From positions 806,001-870,000 of the forward strand of contig NZ_CP120733.1 in assembly GCF_029542625.1 (NCBI RefSeq): DNA of 64,000 nt, in the 5' to 3' direction. A model generated the notes under the pieces. The model was not told where the DNA came from. It was given only the letters and a program-made list of their open reading frames with translations, and ran no database searches. The position numbers were made by a program, and so were the translations under genes. How positions within the stretch are numbered: the first letter of the stretch is position 1; every line of letters begins with the position of its first letter. This DNA comes from Tepidibacter hydrothermalis (lineage in GTDB: Bacteria; Bacillota; Clostridia; Peptostreptococcales; Peptostreptococcaceae). Below, piece by piece: positions 35,593 through 45,297 of the stretch.

Positions 35593-36585
35593 TTGTCATT
35601 AGATTTAAATGTAAAGAAGATAAAGAAGAATGCATATAGAATAACTAAACATAGAAATACTACATCTCTTCGTGTTCGTGTACCGGGAGGAGAAATAACT
35701 GCAGATCTTTTAAGTATAGTAAATGATATAGCTAATAAATATGGAAATGGAAGAATTCATATAACTACAAGACAAGGTTTTGAAATAATGGGTATACCGT
35801 TTGAAAAAATAGATGAAGTAAATAAAATGGCAAAATCTTTAATAGAAGGTCTGGAAATTAACGCTGTAGATCCTAAAAGTGGTTATCCAGCAGCTGGGAC
35901 TAGAAATGTATCTGGATGTATAGGAAATAAGGTCTGTCCATTTGCAAACTATAATACTACTGAGTTTGCAAAAAAAATAGAAAAGGCGATATTCCCCAAT
36001 GATCACCACGTGAAAATTGCTTTGACAGGATGTCCAAATGACTGTATAAAAGCTCATATGCAGGATTTTGGAATAATAGGAATGGCAGATGTAGAGTATG
36101 ATATGAATAGGTGTATAGGTTGTGAAGCGTGTGTTAAGAACTGTAAAAAAAGAGCAACAGGTGCACTTACTATGAAGGATGGAAAGGTAAAAAGGGATAG
36201 TAGAAGATGTATAGGTTGTGGAGAATGTGCTCTTAAATGTCCTACTAGTGCTTGGTCTAGAAATCCAGAAAAAAAATATAAATTAGTTATAATGGGTAGA
36301 ACAGGAAAGAAAAATCCTAGAATAGCAATGCCTTTTATGGAATGGGTGGATGAAGAAACTATAATTAAGGTAATACTTAATACGTATGATTATATAGATG
36401 AGTATATAGATAGATCTTTACCAAAAGAACATATAGGTTATATTGTTGACAGAACAGGTTACCCTGTATTTAAAGAGTATGCTTTAAGAGGAACTAAGCT
36501 TGGACCTGAAGTTAAGGTTGCTGAGTTTATAGATTTTGGTGGATATAAGTATGAAAAAGATGCTTTTATGGAGAGTACTAAGTAA
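35593..36585 (+). CDS. asrC: Anaerobic sulfite reductase subunit C (siroheme catalytic subunit)
   Basis: 330 residues from a TTG with AAGGGGGGAG upstream. The siroheme/[4Fe-4S] ligands are in VSGCIGNKVCPFA and TGCPNDCIKAHMQDFG; a ferredoxin insert has CIGCEACVKNCKK and CIGCGECALKCPT. Reduces sulfite to sulfide by six electrons. Last gene of the operon. Confidence 0.94.
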   Translation: MSLDLNVKKIKKNAYRITKHRNTTSLRVRVPGGEITADLLSIVNDIANKYGNGRIHITTRQGFEIMGIPFEKIDEVNKMAKSLIEGLEINAVDPKSGYPAAGTRNVSGCIGNKVCPFANYNTTEFAKKIEKAIFPNDHHVKIALTGCPNDCIKAHMQDFGIIGMADVEYDMNRCIGCEACVKNCKKRATGALTMKDGKVKRDSRRCIGCGECALKCPTSAWSRNPEKKYKLVIMGRTGKKNPRIAMPFMEWVDEETIIKVILNTYDYIDEYIDRSLPKEHIGYIVDRTGYPVFKEYALRGTKLGPEVKVAEFIDFGGYKYEKDAFMESTK

Positions 36586-36609
36586 ACTATAATTAGATTA
36601 AATATAAGT

Positions 36610-36639
36610 AGAAAGTCCGATTGGGCTTTCTTTTTTTTG
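36610..36639 (+). terminator. Terminator of the asr operon
   Basis: AGAAAGTCC and GGGCTTTCT, 9 bp with loop GATT, then U8. Confidence 0.88.
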
Positions 36640-36773
36640 TTTAATTCACATAACGTTTTACAACTTTTGAGTTTAGGACAAAATCAATAATATATAATTA
36701 CATAACTTTAAAAAATGAACAATTTGAATATTTCTTAAACAATGTGGATTTAAAAGAAAGTTTGATTGGAGTT

Positions 36774-36860
36774 GAATGAAAGTGAAAGAAATTAAATGGA
36801 AATGATTGTTTTTGAATGAAAATGGTTGTTTTTTTGAAAACTTTGAATTATAATTAAAAT
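36774..36860 (+). promoter_or_regulatory. Operator repeats and promoter of the fructose operon
   Basis: Three direct repeats about 20 bases apart: GAATGAAAGTGAAAG (36774), AAATGGAAATGATTG (36793) and GAATGAAAATGGTTG (36813). Downstream, TTGTTT (36825-36830)/TATAAT (36849-36854) or TTGAAA (36833-36838)/TAAAAT (36855-36860) could be the promoter. The repeats resemble DeoR-type FruR operators. Nothing else is seen in this gap. Confidence 0.6.
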
Positions 36861-36885
36861 ATGAAATAACAAAGAGGTGGTAAAT

Positions 36886-37635
36886 ATGCTAACAGAAGAA
36901 AGACATCAACTTATATTAGACACCATCAAGGAAAAAGGCAGAGCTAAGATAAATGAGTTAGTTAATATAACAAATACTTCAGAATCTACTATAAGACGTG
37001 ACCTTAATTATCTTGAACAGGCAAACCTTATCAAGAGAGTTCATGGAGGAGCTACTTTACTTAAAGGTAGATTTAATGAGCCTAGTTATAAAGAAAAAGA
37101 AGTACAAAGTATGAGTGAAAAAACTGAAATAGCAAAATATGCAGCAAGTTTTATAGAAGAGGGAGATTGTATATACCTTGATGCAGGGACTACTACGTTT
37201 GAGATGATTAAATATATAAATAAAAGAGATGTTGTTATTGTTACTAATGGACTTAAGCATATCAATGAGCTTATGGAAAACGATATTAATGCTTATATTC
37301 TAGGTGGTAAGGTTAAGTCGAGAACTAGAGCAGTTATAGGAACAGATGCGTTAAAGAATTTAGAAAAATTTACATTTGATAAAAGTTTTATAGGTATTAA
37401 TGCAATTCATATTGATTATGGATTTACAACTCCAGACTCGGAAGAGGCAATACTTAAAGAAAGAGCTATAAATTATTCAAGAGAAGCATTTATACTGGCT
37501 GATAATTCTAAGTTTGGAGAAATTGCATTTGTAAAGGTAGCTAGTTGTGATAAGGCAACTATAATAACAGACTCTAAATTTGAGGATTATGATAAGTATC
37601 TGGAAAAAACTAAAATAAAGGTTGTGAAGAAGTAA
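36886..37635 (+). CDS. fruR: DeoR family regulator of fructose operon
   Basis: 249 residues from the ATG at 36886 (GAGGTGG five bases upstream; an in-frame GTG nine bases before lies in that site). N-terminal HTH with INELVNITNTSESTIRRDLNYLEQ and VHGGATL; C-terminal DeoRC sugar-phosphate sensor with YLDAGTTTFEM, VTNGLK and IGINAIHIDYGFTTPD. Presumably responds to fructose-1-phosphate made by FruA. One-base overlap region with the kinase gene. Confidence 0.9.
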   Translation: MLTEERHQLILDTIKEKGRAKINELVNITNTSESTIRRDLNYLEQANLIKRVHGGATLLKGRFNEPSYKEKEVQSMSEKTEIAKYAASFIEEGDCIYLDAGTTTFEMIKYINKRDVVIVTNGLKHINELMENDINAYILGGKVKSRTRAVIGTDALKNLEKFTFDKSFIGINAIHIDYGFTTPDSEEAILKERAINYSREAFILADNSKFGEIAFVKVASCDKATIITDSKFEDYDKYLEKTKIKVVKK

Positions 37636-38549
37636 TGATATATACTGTGACATTCAATCCAGCAATAGATTATATAGTGAATGTTAGTCATTTTAAAACA
37701 GGAGAAGTTAATAGAGTTAATAGCGATATTAAATATCCTGGAGGAAAAGGAATTAATGTATCTAGAGTCCTTAATAATTTTGGTGTAGATACAAAGGCAC
37801 TAGGTTTTATAGGTGGATTTACAGGAAATTTTATTAAGAACTATATAGAAGATGAAGGAGTAAAAACTGATTTTATAAATGTAAAAGAAGATACAAGAAT
37901 AAATGTTAAGTTAAAGTCTAATGAAGAAACAGAGATAAATGGATATGGGCCAACAATAACAGAAGAAAATTTAAATTCTTTATTTGATAAAATAAAAAAA
38001 TTAAATAGTGAAGATATATTAGTTCTTGCTGGGAATGTTCAAAAGAGTGTTCCAAGAGATATATATGCTCAAATTCAAAATATATGTATAAAAAATAATG
38101 TGAAAGTTGTAGTAGATACTACTGGTGAAGCATTACTGAACACTTTGAAAAATAAACCTTTTTTAATAAAGCCAAACAAATATGAACTCAGCGAAATGCT
38201 AAATGTAGATATAGATAATATGGATGATATTATACACTATGCAAAGAAACTTATAGATATGGGTGCTCAAAATGTAATAATATCAATGGCTGGTGATGGA
38301 GCATTACTTATATGCAATGAAGGTGTATATAAGGCTACAACTCCAAATGGAGCGGTTAAAAATTCTGTTGGAGCAGGAGACTCTCTTATAGCTGGTTTTT
38401 TAGCTAGCTATTATAAGGAAGAAGATATTTTAAAAGCTTTTAAGCTTTCAGTAGCAACCGGCAGTGCGACAGCCTTTTCTCTTGATTTATGTACAAAAGA
38501 ATATGCTATGAGTTTAATAAATCAAGTTGACATAAAAAAAATAAGCTAA
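37635..38549 (+). CDS. fruK: 1-phosphofructokinase
   Basis: 304 residues, PfkB fold. Opens IYTVTFNPAIDYIVNV; GGKGINVSRVL; C-terminal NSVGAGDSLIAGFLA with the catalytic aspartate. Converts fructose-1-phosphate to fructose-1,6-bisphosphate. Lies between fruR and fruA in the usual order. Confidence 0.93.
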   Translation: MIYTVTFNPAIDYIVNVSHFKTGEVNRVNSDIKYPGGKGINVSRVLNNFGVDTKALGFIGGFTGNFIKNYIEDEGVKTDFINVKEDTRINVKLKSNEETEINGYGPTITEENLNSLFDKIKKLNSEDILVLAGNVQKSVPRDIYAQIQNICIKNNVKVVVDTTGEALLNTLKNKPFLIKPNKYELSEMLNVDIDNMDDIIHYAKKLIDMGAQNVIISMAGDGALLICNEGVYKATTPNGAVKNSVGAGDSLIAGFLASYYKEEDILKAFKLSVATGSATAFSLDLCTKEYAMSLINQVDIKKIS

Positions 38550-38564
38550 AGGAGATGAGAGTAT

Positions 38565-40427
38565 ATGAAAATAACAGATCTTTTGAAAAAAGATACAATT
38601 ATTCTTGATTTAAAGTCTAAAACGAAAGAATCAGTTATAGACGAGCTTGTAAATAAATTAAATAGAGCAGGGAAACTCTCTTATAAAGATGAATTTAAAA
38701 AGGCTATATTGAAGAGAGAAGAACAATTTTCAACTGGTGTAGGTGAAGGAATAGCAATACCTCATGCCAAGACTAGTGCTGTTAAAACTTCAGCATTGGC
38801 ATTTGGATATTCAAAAGAAGGTATAGACTATGATTCTATGGATAACAAGCCTGCACATATATTCTTTATGATAGCTGGAAAAGATGGAGCTAATAATGAC
38901 CATTTAGATACTCTATCTAGATTATCAGCTATGCTTATGGTTGATGGATTTAAAGATAAACTTATGAATGCTAAAAGTGAAAATGAATTACTAAAAATAA
39001 TAGATAAACAAGAAGAAGAGTATTTAAAAGAAAATAAAGAGACTGAAATTGGTAGTGATGATTTAATTTTAGCAGTAACTGCTTGCCCAACTGGTATAGC
39101 ACATACTTATATGGCAGCAGATGCTCTTAAGAATAAAGCAAAGGATATGAATGTAAATATAAAAGTTGAAACCAATGGATCAACTGGAGTTAAAAATGAA
39201 CTTACTGACGATGATATTAAAAATGCTAAGGTAATAATAGTTGCAGCTGATAAGAAGGTTGAAATGGGAAGATTTGATGGTAAAAAAGTAATTCAAGTAC
39301 CAGTTGCAAAAGGAATAAAAGATGCTGAAAATCTTATAAATAAAGCTTTAAAGGAAGATGCTCCTGTTTACAAGCATACAGGGTCAACAAAATCTAGTGA
39401 TAAGACTGAAAGAACTGGATTTTATAAGCACCTTATGAATGGAGTTTCAAATATGCTTCCATTCGTTGTAGGTGGAGGTATATTGATTGCGATATCTTTT
39501 ATGTTTGGTATAAAAGCATTTGATCCGAGTGATCCTCAATATAATGCTTTTGCTAAATTACTTATGGATATAGGTGGAGGATCTGGTGCATTTGGACTAA
39601 TGATACCTGTACTTGCAGGATTTATTGGAATGAGTATAGCTGATAGACCTGGATTTGCTCCTGCCATGGTAGGTGGACTTATAGCTAATAGTAATGGCGC
39701 AGGATTCTTAGGTGGGCTTATAGCAGGATTTTTAGGTGGATATTCAATACTATTTTTAAAGAAAGCGTTCTCTAATCTTCCATCATCACTTGAAGGTATA
39801 AAACCAGTATTGTTATATCCTTTATTTGGAATATTTTTAACTGGAGCAGTAATGCTATTAGTAGTTGTTGGACCTGTTCAAGCTTTAAATTTAGCTATGC
39901 AAAATTGGTTGAACTCTATGGGAACAGCTAACAAAGTAATACTTGGATTAGTACTTGGTGGAATGATGGCGGTAGATATGGGTGGTCCTATAAATAAAGC
40001 TGCATTCACATTTGGAATAGCAATGATTGATGCAGGAAACTTTGCACCTCATGCTGCGGTAATGGCTGGTGGAATGGTTCCTCCTCTTGGAATAGCAATA
40101 GCTACAACAATGTTTAAAAATAAATTTACTAAGAGTGAAAGAGAAGCAGGAAAGACTTGTTATATAATGGGAGCATCATTTATTACAGAGGGAGCTATAC
40201 CTTTTGCAGCAGCAGATCCTGCAAGAGTACTTCCATCTGCTATAGTGGGATCAGCTCTTGCTGGGGCATTGACTATGATGTTCAATGTTATGTTACCAGC
40301 ACCTCATGGAGGAGCATTTGTTATACCTGTAACTACTAACCCTTGGTTATATGTTGTTGCTATATTAGCAGGATCTTTTGTGACAGCACTTATGCTAGGA
40401 TTATTAAAGAAACCAATAAACAAATAA
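38565..40427 (+). CDS. fruA: PTS fructose transporter EIIABC
   Basis: 620 residues, ribosome site AAAGGAGATGAG. EIIA domain (1-150) with the phospho-histidine in GIAIPHAKT; EIIB domain (about 165-265) with the phospho-cysteine in VTACPTGIAHTYMAA; EIIC domain (about 285-620) with some nine membrane segments and GGPINKAAFTFG. Takes up fructose and phosphorylates it at C1. Confidence 0.94.
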   Translation: MKITDLLKKDTIILDLKSKTKESVIDELVNKLNRAGKLSYKDEFKKAILKREEQFSTGVGEGIAIPHAKTSAVKTSALAFGYSKEGIDYDSMDNKPAHIFFMIAGKDGANNDHLDTLSRLSAMLMVDGFKDKLMNAKSENELLKIIDKQEEEYLKENKETEIGSDDLILAVTACPTGIAHTYMAADALKNKAKDMNVNIKVETNGSTGVKNELTDDDIKNAKVIIVAADKKVEMGRFDGKKVIQVPVAKGIKDAENLINKALKEDAPVYKHTGSTKSSDKTERTGFYKHLMNGVSNMLPFVVGGGILIAISFMFGIKAFDPSDPQYNAFAKLLMDIGGGSGAFGLMIPVLAGFIGMSIADRPGFAPAMVGGLIANSNGAGFLGGLIAGFLGGYSILFLKKAFSNLPSSLEGIKPVLLYPLFGIFLTGAVMLLVVVGPVQALNLAMQNWLNSMGTANKVILGLVLGGMMAVDMGGPINKAAFTFGIAMIDAGNFAPHAAVMAGGMVPPLGIAIATTMFKNKFTKSEREAGKTCYIMGASFITEGAIPFAAADPARVLPSAIVGSALAGALTMMFNVMLPAPHGGAFVIPVTTNPWLYVVAILAGSFVTALMLGLLKKPINK

Positions 40428-40440
40428 AAATAATTTAAGA

Positions 40441-40471
40441 AAATAGAGCTGAATGTAGCTCTATTTTTTTG
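40441..40471 (+). terminator. Terminator of the fructose operon
   Basis: AAATAGAGCT and AGCTCTATTT, 10 bp, loop GAATGT, then U7. Confidence 0.87.
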
Positions 40472-40530
40472 GATTAATGGTATTATATAAATTTATGTTT
40501 AAATATAACATTGATTAAAGAACTGGAATA

Positions 40531-40610
40531 TCAACTATTTTGAGCAACGGAGACTGACAGAACTTATTGGCGATATGAGCTATGCGTTAGGATAAAGCGA
40601 ATTTTGTAAC
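40531..40610 (+). repeat. Dispersed repeat family B, copy 2
   Basis: TCAACTATTTTGAGCAACGGAG, TTATTGGCGATATGAGCTATGCG, TTAGGATAAAGCGAATTTTGTAAC. The most diverged copy in the middle. The rest of the gap 40472-40761 shows no gene; it has TATTACAAAAATGTAATATT, a small palindrome, near 40640. Confidence 0.65.
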
Positions 40611-40761
40611 ATTAATGTAACAAATAAGTTGTATAGTAGTATTACAAAAATGTAATATTAGATCGAAAAATGTAATGTGGATAGATGGAATATATTATTG
40701 AAAAGAATTATAATTAATAAAACCAAGTTGATATAAAGTTTTCTAATGTAGGGGGATAACA

Positions 40762-41703
40762 ATGAGAAAGAGATTAAAATTGATAGGGATTATATTTTTC
40801 ATAATAATATCAATAAATATAGTAAATTATTTTAAATCTATAAATGACCATATTAATTTAGCAGATTTGGATATGAAATTTTATATTGAAAATGCAGATG
40901 AGGTTAGTAAGGGAAGGCTTCAAGTTAATTGGAAGTATTTAGCTGCTATTGATGGCGTTAGATATAAAAAAGATTTTTCAAAAGCTAGTAAAGAAAGCTT
41001 AATAAGCTTAGGGTATATGTTTACGGAAGAACAAGATTTGCTAGATAGTAACAAAAAATATAGACTGAAAAATTTAGATGAGGTTTTAGCTGAATTAGAA
41101 TTTGAAAATAAAGAAAAGGAACGAGTATATAAGTACTTAGAAGATTTAAAACATGCAGGATTAGTAAGTTCTAGATTAAAAGAAGATTCTAAATACATAA
41201 AATTTATTAATGAAATTTCAACTGAAGCTATAGATACATATAATCAATATAAAATTCTACCATCTATAATTATAGCTCAAGCTATTTTAGAATCTGGTTG
41301 GGGTGAATCAGAGTTGAGTAAGGAAGCGAATAATTTATTTGGAATAAAGGCTGATAAAAGTTGGAATGGTAAAACTATATCTATGAATACATCAGAATTT
41401 TATAATAAAAATACTACTGCAAAGTTTAGAATGTATGAAGATAAAAGTGAATCTTTAAAAAATCATGGTGAATTCATTTATGAGAATAAGAGGTATAAAA
41501 ACAATGGGGTATTTGATGCAAGTTACTATATAGAACAAGCACAGGCTTTAGAGGATGCAGGTTATAGCACAAAGGAAAATGAGAATGGAGAAAGAATTTA
41601 TGCGGATTTATTAATAGATTTAATAAGGCAGTACAATCTTCAACTTATAGACAATGAAGTTCAGATGAAAAATTCAGATGAATATTTTAGTTATTTAAAG
41701 TAG
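40762..41703 (+). CDS. Secreted or membrane-anchored GH73 glucosaminidase
   Basis: 313 residues. One N-terminal membrane segment (IGIIFFIIISINIVNYF) without a clear cleavage site, a linker domain (40-145), and a GH73-type domain (about 150-300): ILPSIIIAQAILE177SGWGESELSKEANNLFGIKADKSW, where E177 is the expected catalytic acid. Cuts N-acetylglucosaminyl bonds of peptidoglycan. Ribosome site TAGGGGGATAAC. It is followed directly by response-regulator and kinase genes, so the autolysin may be under their control. Confidence 0.87.
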   Translation: MRKRLKLIGIIFFIIISINIVNYFKSINDHINLADLDMKFYIENADEVSKGRLQVNWKYLAAIDGVRYKKDFSKASKESLISLGYMFTEEQDLLDSNKKYRLKNLDEVLAELEFENKEKERVYKYLEDLKHAGLVSSRLKEDSKYIKFINEISTEAIDTYNQYKILPSIIIAQAILESGWGESELSKEANNLFGIKADKSWNGKTISMNTSEFYNKNTTAKFRMYEDKSESLKNHGEFIYENKRYKNNGVFDASYYIEQAQALEDAGYSTKENENGERIYADLLIDLIRQYNLQLIDNEVQMKNSDEYFSYLK

Positions 41704-41712
41704 GTGAGAGTT

Positions 41713-42360
41713 ATGAATGTTTTGATAGCAGATGATGAAACTAAAATGCTTAAAATATTAAAAGCTTACTTTCAAAAAGAAGGCTTTAATGTATTTTTAG
41801 CAGAAGATGGAGAAGAAGCTTTAGATATTTTTTACAGTGAGAAAATAGATTTAGCTGTTCTTGATTGGATGATGCCTAAAATTAGTGGAATAGATTTATG
41901 CAGAGAAATTAAAGAAAAAAGTATTGCTAAAGTATTAATGCTTACAGCAAAGTGTGAAAATGAAAGTGAACTTATGGCTTTAAATTTAGGTGCAGATGAT
42001 TATGTAAAAAAGCCTTTTGATACACGGATATTAATAGCTAGATCAAAAAAACTTTTGAAGGAATGCAATTCGGTATATATAAATGATTTAAAAATAGACT
42101 TAGAATCTCAAAAGATATTTAGAGATGGAAAAGAATTAAATATTACTAATAAAGAAATTAAGCTTATGGAGTGTTTTATAAAAAATAAAGGCATTATATT
42201 ATCAAGGCAAAAACTTCTAGACATGGTTTGGGGACTTGATTATTATGGAGATGAAAGAACTGTTGATACACATATAAGAAGATTAAGAGAAAAAATAGGA
42301 GATAATTTGATAAAAACTTATAGAGGGATAGGATATAGTTTGGAGGAACAAGGTGAATAA
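41713..42360 (+). CDS. OmpR/PhoB family response regulator
   Basis: 215 residues from the ATG at 41713 (TAGGTGAGAG upstream). Receiver domain with acidic pair ADDE, phospho-acceptor D51 in LAVLDWMMPKI, and the K in YVKKPFD; C-terminal winged helix with LVWGL..DERTVDTHIRRLREKIG-type signature. Overlaps the kinase gene by 8 bases. Confidence 0.93.
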   Translation: MNVLIADDETKMLKILKAYFQKEGFNVFLAEDGEEALDIFYSEKIDLAVLDWMMPKISGIDLCREIKEKSIAKVLMLTAKCENESELMALNLGADDYVKKPFDTRILIARSKKLLKECNSVYINDLKIDLESQKIFRDGKELNITNKEIKLMECFIKNKGIILSRQKLLDMVWGLDYYGDERTVDTHIRRLREKIGDNLIKTYRGIGYSLEEQGE

Positions 42361-43732
42361 GCTTAGTAAAAAACTAGCTATGAGAATATCTATAGTTATA
42401 ATTATTATATTTTGTGTTTCTTTTTTATTGAATAACTATTTTTTATCTAAATATTATCTACATGAAAAGAAAGTGACTGTAGATGAAATTTGTAATGAAA
42501 TAAAAGATATAGAATTAAATGAATATAATATAGAAAATATAGAGAAAAAATATAAAGTAACAGTAGTATATGATGATTTAAACAAAGATATAGAGAGTTT
42601 AAATTGGTCTATAAAAGATAAGTTTTATAATAAAACCATTACTTTAAATAAGTTTTGGATAACAGAGAAAGATTTGAAAACAATAAAACAAAATAGAAAA
42701 GTAAATAAACTATATAATCAAGGCAAATTAAAATCAAGTTTTTTAGTAGCATTTATAAAAAAAGAAAATAGTATAGTAGCTATTGGAGATTCTATAGTAC
42801 ATGATAATGATACTATAAAAGTAGTAAATAAATTTAATTTGTATTTAACTATTATATCTTTAGTATTAATAATTATTGTAGTGTGTTTTTTTTCAAAAAG
42901 AATAATATATCCACTTGAAAATCTAAAAGATTTATCTAAAGATATATCTAATTTGAATTTTAGAAAGATAAATATTAAGACTAATGATGAAATAGAAGAA
43001 CTGGGCAAAAGTATAAACATTATGAGCGAAAAATTAAAAAAATCTCATGATGATTTGAAGAATAAAAATGATAGTTTAAAAATATTTATATCTAATATAT
43101 CTCATGAATTAAAAACTCCTTTGGCATTAATAAAGGCATATTCTATGGGATTGAAAGATGGACTTGATGATGGGAGTTATATTGATACTATAATAAACCA
43201 AACAGATGATGTTTCTGCTTTAATAGATAGTTTATTAAATTTATCAAGGCTTGAAAAAGATGATATAAATAGAAGTACTTTTAATATAGAAGAGTTATTT
43301 ACTGGAATTTTAGAAAAGTATAATATAAGTATTAAAAACGAAGATATACTTATTTCTATAAATAAAGATAAGTTATATAGTAAATATACTTATGCAGACA
43401 AAGAAAAAATACAAATCGTTCTAAATAACTTAATAAGCAACGCTGTAAAGTATACAAATGATAATAAAATAAATATAAAACTAGAAAATATTGATAATAA
43501 AATACTGTTTATAATAAAAAATGGTATACGTAATTATAATAAAGAGGATATAAATAAAATATGGGAACCTTTTTATGTAATTGAAGAATCTAGAAACAAA
43601 AAATTATCAGGTACAGGTTTAGGTTTAGCTATTGTAAAAGAAATACTAGAAAAACATAATCTTGAATATGGATACAGGCTATATGATAATCAGATAGAAT
43701 TTTATATATTTTTTGAAAAGAATCCGGAATAA
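42353..43732 (+). CDS. Sensor histidine kinase
   Basis: 459 residues from a GTG with GGAGGAACAAG upstream. Membrane segments at about 11-27 and 163-180 enclose an outer sensor domain of about 135 residues; a HAMP linker follows; H251 in NISHELKTPLALIKA is the phospho-acceptor; the ATPase domain has the N box LNNLISNAVKYT and GTGLGLAI. Partner of the response regulator just upstream. A terminator overlaps its end. Confidence 0.93.
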   Translation: MNKLSKKLAMRISIVIIIIFCVSFLLNNYFLSKYYLHEKKVTVDEICNEIKDIELNEYNIENIEKKYKVTVVYDDLNKDIESLNWSIKDKFYNKTITLNKFWITEKDLKTIKQNRKVNKLYNQGKLKSSFLVAFIKKENSIVAIGDSIVHDNDTIKVVNKFNLYLTIISLVLIIIVVCFFSKRIIYPLENLKDLSKDISNLNFRKINIKTNDEIEELGKSINIMSEKLKKSHDDLKNKNDSLKIFISNISHELKTPLALIKAYSMGLKDGLDDGSYIDTIINQTDDVSALIDSLLNLSRLEKDDINRSTFNIEELFTGILEKYNISIKNEDILISINKDKLYSKYTYADKEKIQIVLNNLISNAVKYTNDNKINIKLENIDNKILFIIKNGIRNYNKEDINKIWEPFYVIEESRNKKLSGTGLGLAIVKEILEKHNLEYGYRLYDNQIEFYIFFEKNPE

Positions 43733-43747
43733 TACGGATTCTTTTTT
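43719..43747 (+). terminator. Terminator overlapping the kinase gene end
   Basis: AGAATCCG and CGGATTCT form 8 bp with the stop codon in the loop, then U5. Confidence 0.8.
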
Positions 43748-43770
43748 GCGTTATAGAAATTGCTACAGCA

Positions 43771-43847
43771 TCAACTATTTTGAGCAATGGAGCCTGTAGG
43801 ACTCGTTGGCTACATGAGCTATGCGCTAGCAACGAATTTTTTGTAAC
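43771..43847 (+). repeat. Dispersed repeat family B, copy 3
   Basis: TCAACTATTTTGAGCAATGG, AGCCTGTAGGACTCGTTGGC, TACATGAGCTATGCGCTAGC, AACGAATTTTTTGTAAC. The short inverted repeat GAGYCYGTAGGACTC inside could form a hairpin. Confidence 0.7.
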
Positions 43848-43892
43848 AGTGATGTAACAAAAAATATATATATTAACGTTGGAGGTGGAACT

Positions 43893-45140
43893 ATGAAAAA
43901 AAATATTTTAATTATTGCTGTTTGTGTAGCACTGCTTATTTCGATTCAATATTTAATGTCGCATTCGTCTAGTATAAAAGATGAATATGTATCAAACAAA
44001 AATAATGTACAAACCAATAGTAAAGAAAATGAAAAAATGAAGTTTTGGAATACTCAAAGAAAGGGTACTAATTTTTTTAATACAAAACCTATTCCACAAA
44101 ATTATGAAATAGCTAAAGAAAAAGGAATAGAGTTTGTAAGGCTAGTACCTTCAAAATGGACAAAAGGAAAAAGAGATTTTTTGATTGGGGATGTAACTGA
44201 TTATAACGGGTTGGTAAAAGAAGATGTAGATTCATTATTAAAAGATTTAGATGCTGCTGATAAAGCAGGGATGAAAGTTATAGTTTCAACATTAAGTATT
44301 CCGGGATTAAGATATGTACAATTTAATGATGGGAAAATTGATTTAAGAATATGGAAAGATAAGAAGTACATAGAACAAACAGCTCAGTTTTGGAGAGATT
44401 TAGCTAAGGTATTAAAAGATCATCCTGCTGTAGTTGGATATAATATTATTAATGAACCCCAACCTGAAAGATTATCTACCAAAGGTGAGTTTTGGGACTT
44501 AGACTTTGATAAGTGGTATAAAAGTATAGAAAATACTAGTCAAGATCTAAATTTACTTTATTCAGAAGTGACAGAAGAAATCAGAAAAGTAGATAAGGAT
44601 ACACCAATAGTTTTAGATAGTGGGCTTTATGCAACTCCGTGGGCATTTAAATATTTAAAAAAGCAGAATGATGAAAATACTATATATTCATTTCATATGT
44701 ATGAGCCTTATGGATATACTACAAAAAGTTTAAATAATGGAAAATACTCTTATCCAGGTAAACTTCCGACTACTGAAGGAAATCTTGAAGAGTGGAATTC
44801 AAAAACAATGAATAAATTTTTCGATCCTGTTAGAGAATTTCAGAAGAATAATAATATAGCTGAAAATAGAATTTTGGTTGGAGAATTTGGTTGTAACAGA
44901 AACACAGATGGTATAGAAGCTTATTTTGAAGATATGATAAATGTATATAATAAAGAAAATTGGAGTTGGGCATTTTATTCATTTAGAGAAGATGAATGGG
45001 ATGCAATGGATTACGAATTAGGAAAAGGAGCCCCAGATTGGAGATACTGGGAGGCAATTGAAAATGGAGAGAATCCTCCAGAATCATGTAGAAAGAAAAA
45101 TACAATATGGGATGTTATTGAAAAACAATTAAAAAACTAG
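43893..45140 (+). CDS. Secreted glycoside hydrolase family 5 enzyme
   Basis: 415 residues, ribosome site GGAGGTGGAAC. An N-terminal hydrophobic segment (2-21) acts as signal or anchor. GH5 (cellulase-like) barrel: GIEFVRLVPSKW, HPAVVGYNIINE188P with the acid/base glutamate, YSFHMYEP, and ILVGE331FGC with the nucleophile. C-terminus WSWAFYSFREDEWDAMDYELG. Likely a beta-glucanase or mannanase; substrate not readable. It is monocistronic between repeat B3 and a terminator. Confidence 0.88.
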   Translation: MKKNILIIAVCVALLISIQYLMSHSSSIKDEYVSNKNNVQTNSKENEKMKFWNTQRKGTNFFNTKPIPQNYEIAKEKGIEFVRLVPSKWTKGKRDFLIGDVTDYNGLVKEDVDSLLKDLDAADKAGMKVIVSTLSIPGLRYVQFNDGKIDLRIWKDKKYIEQTAQFWRDLAKVLKDHPAVVGYNIINEPQPERLSTKGEFWDLDFDKWYKSIENTSQDLNLLYSEVTEEIRKVDKDTPIVLDSGLYATPWAFKYLKKQNDENTIYSFHMYEPYGYTTKSLNNGKYSYPGKLPTTEGNLEEWNSKTMNKFFDPVREFQKNNNIAENRILVGEFGCNRNTDGIEAYFEDMINVYNKENWSWAFYSFREDEWDAMDYELGKGAPDWRYWEAIENGENPPESCRKKNTIWDVIEKQLKN

Positions 45141-45151
45141 ATTATAATTTT

Positions 45152-45188
45152 AAGGCTTATATGATTTGAATCATATAAGTCTTTTTTC
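45152..45188 (+). terminator. Terminator after GH5 gene
   Basis: AAGGCTTATATGAT and ATCATATAAGTCTT, 14 bp, loop TTGA, then U6. Confidence 0.9.
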
Positions 45189-45205
45189 ATTTAGATTTCA
45201 CACAG

Positions 45206-45239
45206 AGTACACAGAAAGTACACATCTAAAAATTATAAT
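45206..45239 (+). promoter_or_regulatory. Direct repeats at an activated promoter
   Basis: AGTACACA occurs at 45206-45213 and 45217-45224, 11 bases apart, just upstream of a TATAAT box at 45234-45239 that lacks a good -35 sequence. Such one-turn direct repeats are typical binding sites of OmpR-type regulators; two such regulators are encoded nearby. Confidence 0.55.
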
Positions 45240-45297
45240 GTATATATAAACATTGAGTATCAATTAATAAAAATGAATTAAGAGAGGATATGATTTT

